NCBI GenBank assembly: GCA_026712605.1
Contig: JAPORL010000087.1
Span: 1 to 5,393, forward strand
Length of the DNA: 5,393 nucleotides
Direction: 5' to 3'
Source of the DNA: Pseudobdellovibrionaceae bacterium
GTDB lineage: Bacteria > Bdellovibrionota > Bdellovibrionia > Bdellovibrionales > UBA1609
In this document: piece by piece, positions 1-5,393 of the stretch
How positions within the stretch are numbered: position 1 is the stretch's first letter
Layout of the letters: every line of letters starts with the position of its first letter
Program-made: the position numbers and the translations under genes
Notes under the pieces: model-generated
The model's database searches: none
What the model saw: only the letters and a program-made list of their open reading frames with translations
Told to the model about the DNA's origin: nothing

Positions 1-766
1 ATAAAGGAAACTCTTTAAGTGTGGGGATTAAAGCTTTTATAAAAAAAGGAAGATAGCCTATTTTTAATCCTTGCTTTTCTAAGCGAGCCTTCATTTCTGC
101 TCTTAAGCTTATCAGGTGTTCTACTTTCGCTTGTTCTATAATGGTAAAATGAGGAATGGTCGCTTTAGAAAGACTCATGCTTTCAAACATCAGTCTTTGT
201 ATTCCTTTTACAGGAACTCTTTTTGATTCTTCAAAATCAATAAGAGAGGGAGAGGGATGAGAAGGAGACTTCATTTTTTGTTTGATATAATTTAGTAGAT
301 CTTCTCTAAAAATCTCTCCTTTATCACCTGATCCTTTCAGCTCTTTTAAATCAATATCTAGCTCTTTTGCTAATTTTCGGCTAGAGGGAATAGCTAAGTT
401 TCTATCTTGAGATATCAAATCTGTTTCCGATTTTATTTTTTTATCTGACTTTTTTTCCTTTAAAAAAGATGCTGATTCTTTTAGAACTGTTTTTTCTTTC
501 CTTTTTTCTTTTTCATTTTCAGACTCTTTGCTTTCCACAGAAAAAAGCTCAGCACCGACAGAAACAATATCCCCTTCTTTAACATAAACTTTTTCAATAA
601 TCCCTTTTATAGAAGAAGGGACTTCCATAGAAGCTTTGTCTGTCATAACCTCTAAAAGAACTTGATCGAGATCAATAGAGTCCTTTTCTTTGACTTTGAT
701 TTTTAAAATTTCTCCCTCTGTAATACCTTCTCCCAGATCAGGAAGAGTGATCTTTTTAATAGCCAT
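1..766 (-). CDS. Dihydrolipoamide acyltransferase (E2) of a 2-oxo-acid dehydrogenase complex, N-terminal part (3' end outside window)
   Basis: E2 carries acyl groups on a swinging lipoyl arm and transfers them to CoA in the cytoplasmic pyruvate or branched-chain 2-oxo-acid dehydrogenase complex. I translated 255 residues with no stop before the left edge. Residues 1-77 are one lipoyl domain (LPDLGEGITEGEI at 8-20, lipoylation site MTDKAS with K44). Residues 78-120 are a Lys/Glu-rich linker. Residues 124-161 are the peripheral-subunit-binding domain (IPSSRKLAKELDID, then GSGDKGEIFREDL). A short Pro/Ser linker follows (165-174). The catalytic domain begins near 182 (KGIQRLMFESM, IPHF at 204-207, LPFFIKAL); its His-Asp active-site end lies outside the window. 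The ATG at 766 gives the standard family N-terminus and has an AAGGG-type ribosome site. It overlaps the end of lipA by 11 bases. The KGIQ..M...IPHF segment recalls branched-chain E2 proteins as well as pyruvate E2, so substrate and symbol (aceF/pdhC versus bkdB) are left open. Confidence 0.95.
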   Translation of the reverse strand, partial: MAIKKITLPDLGEGITEGEILKIKVKEKDSIDLDQVLLEVMTDKASMEVPSSIKGIIEKVYVKEGDIVSVGAELFSVESKESENEKEKRKEKTVLKESASFLKEKKSDKKIKSETDLISQDRNLAIPSSRKLAKELDIDLKELKGSGDKGEIFREDLLNYIKQKMKSPSHPSPSLIDFEESKRVPVKGIQRLMFESMSLSKATIPHFTIIEQAKVEHLISLRAEMKARLEKQGLKIGYLPFFIKALIPTLKEFPL

Positions 767-1658
767 TTTCTACCCTTTGTTTTTTAATCAGAGCTGACAT
801 AAAGTATTCTCCCGCGCGATAAGAACTTCTCACTAAAGGACCTGAAGCACAATACACAAAACCCATATTTTCTGCTGTTTGTTTCCATTCCTTAAATTCT
901 GAAGGAGGAATAAAACGCTGGACGGGCAAATGTCTTTTTTGGGGACGAAGATATTGTCCAAAAGTAAGCACATCACAGCCTACAGCTCTTAAGTCTTTTA
1001 AAGCTTTTAAAACTTCTGAATTTTTTTCTCCTAAACCCAGCATAATAGAAGATTTAGTATAAATAGAAGGGGCGTTATTTTTAACAAATTCCAACACCTT
1101 TAAGGATTGTTTATAACTCGCTCTAGGGTCTCTTACTTTTGGGCTTAAACTTTCTACAGTTTCTATATTATGAGCAAATACATTGGGCTGAGCTTTAATA
1201 ATTTTTTGAATAAGTTCCTTTTTTCCTTTAAAATCAGGAGTTAGAACTTCTATTAAAAGCTGAGGCAATCGTTTTTTTAATAACGAAATAGTTTTTGCAA
1301 AATGACCAGAGCCTTCATCTTCTAGATCATCTCTATTGACACTAGTTAAAACGACATAATTGAGTTTAAGGCGAGATAAAGTGAAGGCTACTTTTTCTGG
1401 CTCTTTTTCATCCAGAAAACCTTTAGGTCTTCCTGTTTTTACATTACAAAATCTACAGCCTCTAGTGCATATATCCCCCATAAGCATTAAAGTCGCAGTT
1501 CCTCCGTTCCAGCACTCTCCAATATTAGGACAAGCCGCCGATTCACAAACAGTAGAAAGCTTTAAATTTTTCAATAAAGATTTTATAAAAAAGTAATTTT
1601 TTCCCGAAGGAGCTTGACTTTTTATCCATGAAGGCTTTTCTAAGAATTTTTTATCCAC
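756..1658 (-). CDS. lipA: Lipoyl synthase LipA (radical SAM enzyme)
   Basis: LipA inserts two sulfur atoms into protein-bound octanoyl groups to make the lipoyl cofactor, using two 4Fe-4S clusters. All hallmarks are present in 300 residues, the usual family length. The auxiliary cluster motif is C38-x4-C43-x5-C49 (CESAACPNIGEC). The radical SAM motif is C64-x3-C68-x2-C71 (CTRGCRFC). The C-terminal RSSYR motif (277-281) supplies the serine ligand of the auxiliary cluster. Further family blocks are TSVNRDDL (105-112), VFAHNIETV, MLGLGE, and LTFGQYLRP followed by HLPVQRFIPP. The start is GTG. An in-frame TAA lies four codons upstream (1668-1670), and no ATG follows before the essential cysteines, so this start is well constrained. 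There is no visible Shine-Dalgarno sequence, but a TATAAT box sits just upstream. The gene precedes and overlaps an E2 gene whose lipoyl domain is a natural substrate. No inactivating change is seen. Confidence 0.98.
   Translation of the reverse strand: MDKKFLEKPSWIKSQAPSGKNYFFIKSLLKNLKLSTVCESAACPNIGECWNGGTATLMLMGDICTRGCRFCNVKTGRPKGFLDEKEPEKVAFTLSRLKLNYVVLTSVNRDDLEDEGSGHFAKTISLLKKRLPQLLIEVLTPDFKGKKELIQKIIKAQPNVFAHNIETVESLSPKVRDPRASYKQSLKVLEFVKNNAPSIYTKSSIMLGLGEKNSEVLKALKDLRAVGCDVLTFGQYLRPQKRHLPVQRFIPPSEFKEWKQTAENMGFVYCASGPLVRSSYRAGEYFMSALIKKQRVENGY
773..778 (-). promoter_or_regulatory. Ribosome binding site of the E2 gene, inside lipA
   Basis: On the minus strand AAAGGG lies 6 bases before the ATG at 766 and inside the last codons of lipA. 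It is a partial match to the Shine-Dalgarno consensus. With the 11-base gene overlap it suggests that E2 translation is coupled to ribosomes finishing lipA. The coupling is inferred; the motif and overlap are seen directly. Confidence 0.5.
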
Positions 1659-1666
1659 AAAACTGT

Positions 1667-1693
1667 ATTATAATAAATTTCTTATAAAAACAA
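1667..1693 (-). promoter_or_regulatory. Putative lipA promoter placed almost at the start codon
   Basis: On the minus strand a perfect -10 hexamer TATAAT occupies 1672-1667. A weak -35 candidate TTGTTT lies at 1693-1688 with a short 15-base spacer. Standard spacing puts transcription start near 1660, two bases before the GTG at 1658. The -10 match is exact, but in such AT-rich DNA it could arise by chance. Its place in the only substantial intergenic gap, directly before a gene that lacks a ribosome site, makes it credible. Confidence 0.5.
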
Positions 1694-1731
1694 AAGATAT
1701 TTCAAAAGGACTTAAAGTTTAAAAGCTTTCT

Positions 1732-3753
1732 TTAATGGAAGGTCTCTTCACATTTTTTATCTTTCCCCCCAAGCATTTTATCAAGATCCTCTAATGTGAG
1801 AGTCTTATCCTTATACTTTTTAAATAGTTTTGGCCCTAAAGTGATCATTAGTTTTTGATCTTCTGAACTGCTGGTCGAAGTTTTTGAGCTTATTTGTGCC
1901 GATTCATGGGAGACTTTTTCAACTATGCTACCTATTTTTTTTAATACAGAGAGTTTTGATTTTATTTCTTGACTGGAAAGGTATTCTACTAGATGTTCAA
2001 AGCTTTGTTCTTTCAAATAAGAATCCCAACTGAATATCCAGTACAAAATGTTATTTTTAAAAATGTTATTTTTTGGAAGCTCTATTTTTTTAGATTCATG
2101 CAGGAATTGAACTTCTTCTTTTAAGCCTAAAAAAAAGGCCCACTCCATTGGAGTAAAATTGACTGGAAATTTATAGGGCTTAAAATCTGGCAAATGATCA
2201 AAAAGAAGTTTTATGATTTTTTTAGCTGGTTTTTTAAGAGGATCTTCTGCAGATAAAGAGCCATAAGTTAAAAAAGCTAAAGAAAGAGGATCTAAACTAT
2301 AAGATCCCATTTCTTTATTTTGTTCAAAAACTTCTTGAGCGGGTTTAAATTTTAAAAGTTGATTTAAAATAGACTCCACTGCGGGAGTAAAACTTTGTCT
2401 TATGGCTTCTGAAAGGGGGTTACTTAATAAATAAAATTTATCGCCAGAATAAGTAAGATTAAAAAAAAGCTCTTCTGCAAATTGATCTTTAGATTCTAAA
2501 TTTTTAAAAAAGCTTTCGTTTTTACTCAAAATAGCTTTTAAAATAGCAAAACTTTTATTTTCTTTATTTGTTGATAAAATAGCCTCATAAAGAAGTGAAA
2601 GTCTAATTTTTTCAACTTGCATGAGATCCTCATGAAGTCTTTTGAAATATTTTTTAAAAATCTCTTGTTTTTCTATAGTTTGATAAGGATTAAAAAAGTT
2701 TAATAAATTTTGAAAAAAAGCCTCAAAATTCAAAAAAGCTATACTAGCTTTAGTCTGTGGCTTAGGTTTTAAAGTTTTTTGTTCTTCTATATACTGCCAA
2801 AAAGTCATATTTTTTTTAAGTAAAATGGAGTTTATATTTTTCTTAGCTATTTTTTTTGTGAGAAGCTCATGGATTTTTGTGTTTTCGTTATAAAAGGCCA
2901 TATATATAGGGCTTACATTAAATAAATTTTCACTCATTAAAAGTGGAATGGTTTGAGGGATTTGTAAAAAAATTTTTAAAGCTTTTAATTGAGTTTCATG
3001 GCTTATAGTAGAATTTGTAAAAAAGAAAAAAGAGTGTAAAATATTATCTCCTGTGGGAAGTTTTAGATTAAAATTGATTTCTTTTTTAATTGTATTTTCT
3101 ATGATATTCAGCTTTCCTGTTCCTAAAAGATGATGGGAAATGATAAGAGCCTTGTTAGATTCACTTTTAAAATTTTCTTCTTCTATAAGATAAGGATTTA
3201 TTTTGATTCTTATTTCATTAAAAAACAAAGCATCATTGATAGAGATTTTAAGACCTTCCATTAAGTTAAAGATTTTTTCTTCTAAAGCGCCATGATGAAT
3301 AAGATATAAAATGACCATTATTTTATCGGCTTTTTTGAAGGACTGTCTTGCTATAAATTTTTGAATCTCTTCAGGATTCTTTTTACTTAAAGCTTCTTTT
3401 AATTCTTTGAGTTTTTGCTCAATGATATAATCTTTATTCTCTTCTGAGGTGTTTGAGTTTTTTAATTTTTCTATAAAAAGATTTTGAAAATGATTTAGGG
3501 CGATACTGGGCTCTTTTGAAAAAGATCTTAAAAAATCATAAAAAAATTTATTCTTATTTTTTAAATTATTCCAGTTAGAAATATAGCTCATAGGCATTTG
3601 ATCTTTTGTTTTTTGCCAGAAAGCTTGATCTAGATTTTTTTTAATGAGCTGGGTTTTATGAGTGAGCTCTGGTTCAGATAAAGCAGAATGAGCCACTGGA
3701 AAGTAAAAGCCAAGAAAATAGAAAAATGAAATAAAAATAAGAAACTTTAGCAT
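1732..3753 (-). CDS. Secreted ankyrin-like protein of unknown function, downstream tandem paralog
   Basis: I do not recognise this 673-residue protein as a named family. It begins with a signal peptide: MLK, a very hydrophobic aromatic core (residues 4-20, rich in Phe), then AHSA with likely cleavage after S23 or A24, so export across the inner membrane is expected. Residues 25-140 are charged and probably helical. From about 140 to 310 and 440 to 560 there are helix-loop-helix units resembling divergent ankyrin repeats: GDNILHSFFFF (235-245), NVSPIYMAF (279-287), SLDPLSLAFLTY (486-497), and FTPMEWAFFLGLKEEVQFLHE (533-553). The tail (about 615-673) is Ser/Lys-rich and ends with the only cysteine, C668. 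It aligns over most of its length with the gene starting upstream, whose stop codon is one base before this ATG, so both are probably one transcript. The ribosome site is weak (AGAAG, 5 bases before ATG). The ankyrin assignment is inference from pattern; an alpha-solenoid of another type is possible. Confidence 0.85.
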   Translation of the reverse strand: MLKFLIFISFFYFLGFYFPVAHSALSEPELTHKTQLIKKNLDQAFWQKTKDQMPMSYISNWNNLKNKNKFFYDFLRSFSKEPSIALNHFQNLFIEKLKNSNTSEENKDYIIEQKLKELKEALSKKNPEEIQKFIARQSFKKADKIMVILYLIHHGALEEKIFNLMEGLKISINDALFFNEIRIKINPYLIEEENFKSESNKALIISHHLLGTGKLNIIENTIKKEINFNLKLPTGDNILHSFFFFTNSTISHETQLKALKIFLQIPQTIPLLMSENLFNVSPIYMAFYNENTKIHELLTKKIAKKNINSILLKKNMTFWQYIEEQKTLKPKPQTKASIAFLNFEAFFQNLLNFFNPYQTIEKQEIFKKYFKRLHEDLMQVEKIRLSLLYEAILSTNKENKSFAILKAILSKNESFFKNLESKDQFAEELFFNLTYSGDKFYLLSNPLSEAIRQSFTPAVESILNQLLKFKPAQEVFEQNKEMGSYSLDPLSLAFLTYGSLSAEDPLKKPAKKIIKLLFDHLPDFKPYKFPVNFTPMEWAFFLGLKEEVQFLHESKKIELPKNNIFKNNILYWIFSWDSYLKEQSFEHLVEYLSSQEIKSKLSVLKKIGSIVEKVSHESAQISSKTSTSSSEDQKLMITLGPKLFKKYKDKTLTLEDLDKMLGGKDKKCEETFH
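2375..2403 (-). repeat. 29-base identical segment shared with 4413-4441
   Basis: This is a second stretch of exact DNA identity between the paralogs, encoding most of the block IRQSFTPAVE. The partner lies at 4413-4441. Flanking sequence diverges on both sides. Confidence 0.8.
3272..3334 (-). repeat. 63-base segment shared with 5313-5375 (copy in downstream paralog)
   Basis: This segment matches 5313-5375 with one mismatch (3319 T versus 5360 C on the plus strand), including 47 identical bases in a row (3272-3318). It encodes the block ADK-MVILYLIHHGALEEKI. Synonymous sites are conserved too, unlike most of the rest of the two genes. It is a coding duplication, not a mobile element. Confidence 0.85.
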
Positions 3754-3754
3754 T

Positions 3755-5393
3755 TTACTTCTGGAAGGGTTTTTTACAATCTGGCTTTTTCTTTTTTACT
3801 ATATTATTTATATCTTTTTTTTCATCCTGATTTAAAGAGCTTGGATATAGATTTGATTTCTTTTTTTGTGTAGAAAAAGCAAGTAAGGTTTTTTGTTTAG
3901 ATTCTGTTTCTGTTTTTTCCATAAAATTATTAAAATATTCTAAGGCATTTTGTCTAGATTCTATAAATGTTTTTTGGAGATCAGCATGCATATAGTCTAA
4001 CTTTTCTGTTTCTTTGTTGAATAAATAGCGAACAAGATGATCAAATTTTTGTTTTGTTAAATAATCTTTCCAATTAAGAAGAGTAGGAACATTATTAAAT
4101 GCAAATAAATAATTTTCTACAAATTCCACTTTTTTAGTTTCGTGTAAGAATTGAACATCCTCTTTGAGTCCTAATAAGGCGGCCCACTCTAAAGGAGAAA
4201 ATCCAAGATTGGAATTATAAGGCTTAAACTCTGGCAAATACTTATAAAGCAAATTTATGATTTCCTTAGCTGATTTTTTAAGAGGATCTTTTGTGTCTAA
4301 AGAGCTATAAATTAAAAAAGCCGTTGAAAGAGGATCTAAAGAATGAGAAAGCCCTTCAGGATATATCATTTCCATGGTAGCTTTAGATACACTTAACTCC
4401 TTTAGAAAATATTCCACTGCGGGAGTAAAACTTTGTCTTATAGCTTCTATAAAAGCACTGCTTAGAAAAAATTTCATACCCTTATACTCATAATAAAAAT
4501 CTAAATTAAACCTTTCTTTTTCTTCAAAACTTTTAGATTCTAAATTTTTAAAAAATTTTTTATCCCTATTAAAGATAGCTGTTAATATTTCATTAGCTGT
4601 TGTTTTATCTTCTAAAAAAAGAAATTGAGAAATCCTTAAAACTCTTTCTTCTTCACCTTGTTTTAAAAGCGTAGTTAGATTATTAAAACCTTCATTAAAA
4701 GAAGAAAACTTTTCTATGGGGACAGAGTTTTTTAGAAAATTATATAAATTGTCTAAAAAAGCTTGAAAATTAAATGCAATTATGTCGTTTGCTGAAAATT
4801 TTAAAGATTTTTGCTTAGATAAAAAATTCCAAAAGCCATAAGCTGGTGCAGATGATAAAATAATATCTGGATCCATTTGTATTTGGCTTAGCTTTTCTTC
4901 AAAAAGAGAGTAGATTTTTTCATCCCCGATGTTAAAAGCCAAAAGCAAGGGAGTTACTTCAAATAGATTTTCATCTGCTAAAAGATCTGTAGCCTGAGGT
5001 TCATTTAAAAACAGTTCAAGCCCTAAGAAGGCATTTTTTAATATTTCTTCATTTATAGAATTTGAAAAAAGAAAGTGAAAAAAAGAGTGTAAAATATTAT
5101 CTTTTGTTAATGAGTATTGTGAATTGAAATCCAATTCTTTTTTTAACAGAGCTTTTATGATAGGAGGCTTTATTGTTCCCATAAGATGGTGAGAAAGAAT
5201 AAAAGCCTGCTTATTTTTCAGATTTTTATCTGATGAAACAGATACAGCTTTTATTTCATTAAAAGTGAGACTGTCATTAACAGAAATTTGAAGAGCTGAC
5301 ATTAAATCAAAAATTTTTTCTTCTAAAGCGCCATGATGAATAAGATATAAAATGACCATCATTTTATCGGCTTTTGTGAAAGCCTGCTCTTTT
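3755..5393 (-). CDS. Ankyrin-like protein of unknown function, upstream tandem paralog (5' end outside window)
   Basis: This frame stays open to the right edge. Ten residues (KEQAFTKADK) precede the first in-window Met at 5362, and they match residues 135-144 of the neighbouring paralog (RQSFKKADK there). The Met at 5362 is therefore internal, not the real start. About 545 residues are visible. By comparison with the neighbour, roughly 130 N-terminal residues, probably including a signal peptide, lie outside. Shared blocks in order are VILYLIHHGALEEKIF, SHHLMGT, DNILHSFF, ENLFEVTP, FFKNLESK, EAIRQSFTPAVE, SLDPLSTAFL, DPLKKSAK, LPEFKPY and SPLEWAALLGLKEDVQFLHE. The last resembles a divergent ankyrin repeat. 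The C-terminal 90 residues differ from the neighbour except for a Lys-rich end with a single cysteine (codon 3776-3778). The TAA stop is followed by one base and then the ATG of the next gene. Function is unknown; an extracytoplasmic binding protein is a guess from the architecture. Confidence 0.85.
   Translation of the reverse strand, partial: KEQAFTKADKMMVILYLIHHGALEEKIFDLMSALQISVNDSLTFNEIKAVSVSSDKNLKNKQAFILSHHLMGTIKPPIIKALLKKELDFNSQYSLTKDNILHSFFHFLFSNSINEEILKNAFLGLELFLNEPQATDLLADENLFEVTPLLLAFNIGDEKIYSLFEEKLSQIQMDPDIILSSAPAYGFWNFLSKQKSLKFSANDIIAFNFQAFLDNLYNFLKNSVPIEKFSSFNEGFNNLTTLLKQGEEERVLRISQFLFLEDKTTANEILTAIFNRDKKFFKNLESKSFEEKERFNLDFYYEYKGMKFFLSSAFIEAIRQSFTPAVEYFLKELSVSKATMEMIYPEGLSHSLDPLSTAFLIYSSLDTKDPLKKSAKEIINLLYKYLPEFKPYNSNLGFSPLEWAALLGLKEDVQFLHETKKVEFVENYLFAFNNVPTLLNWKDYLTKQKFDHLVRYLFNKETEKLDYMHADLQKTFIESRQNALEYFNNFMEKTETESKQKTLLAFSTQKKKSNLYPSSLNQDEKKDINNIVKKKKPDCKKPFQK
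4413..4441 (-). repeat. 29-base identical segment shared with 2375-2403
   Basis: This is the partner of the identical segment in the downstream paralog, in the same reading frame and encoding the same IRQSFTPAVE block. It marks one of the most constrained parts of the family. Confidence 0.8.
5313..5375 (-). repeat. 63-base segment shared with 3272-3334 (copy in upstream paralog)
   Basis: This is the partner copy, inside the upstream paralog and close to the right edge of the window. The single mismatch at 5360 changes Ile to Met in the encoded block. The match breaks down just beyond 5375, so it does not simply continue out of the window. Confidence 0.85.

Noticed and set aside
1360..1596. 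Open reading frame of 78 codons on the plus strand
   Set aside because: It lies entirely inside lipA on the opposite strand, covering its conserved cysteine motifs. Its translation shows no family features, so it is a shadow of lipA.
1712..1735. Inverted repeat TTAAAG/CTTTAA over the stop codon of the downstream paralog, as a possible terminator
   Set aside because: The stem is only 6 mostly A-T pairs with a 12-base loop, and no clean T-run follows on the minus strand. Such repeats are expected by chance in DNA this AT-rich.
2128..2139. Eight-base homopolymer runs inside the paralogs (for example near 2130 and 2461) as phase-variation sites
   Set aside because: Runs of this length are common across the window because of AT-rich composition, and the frame is intact through all of them. 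Nothing points to switching.

Overview
The window is a strongly AT-rich stretch of a bacterial chromosome. Everything that can be supported as coding lies on the minus strand, so transcription runs from high to low coordinates. In that order there are four genes: two tandem paralogous genes for secreted, apparently ankyrin-like proteins (the first runs off the right edge), then the lipoyl synthase gene lipA, then the 5' part of an E2 gene of a 2-oxo-acid dehydrogenase complex (runs off the left edge). The organism cannot be named. A cleavable signal peptide, a LipA of ordinary bacterial type and low GC fit a Gram-negative bacterium with an AT-rich genome, possibly a host-associated or predatory one. 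That last point is inference from genome style and the ankyrin-like proteins only.

Region 1 (1-1658) is a lipoate metabolism pair. LipA inserts sulfur into octanoyl groups on lipoyl domains. The next gene, overlapping lipA by 11 bases, encodes an E2 protein with exactly such a lipoyl domain (target lysine K44). Enzyme and substrate are therefore translated from adjacent, overlapping reading frames. A perfect TATAAT hexamer ends 8 bases before the GTG start of lipA, and no Shine-Dalgarno sequence is visible. This suggests a leaderless or near-leaderless lipA transcript.

Region 2 (1732-5393) holds two large paralogs separated by a single base, almost certainly co-transcribed. They share many protein blocks and a 63-base DNA segment with one mismatch. 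Each has only one cysteine in the visible sequence, placed 6-7 residues from the C-terminus in a lysine-rich tail. I do not recognise them as a named family. The helix-loop pattern (for example TPMEWAFFLGLKEEVQFL) resembles divergent ankyrin repeats. They are the most likely source of new biology here.

The only intergenic gap of any size is the 73 bases between the second paralog and lipA. No RNA genes, CRISPR arrays, insertion sequences or attachment sites were seen.
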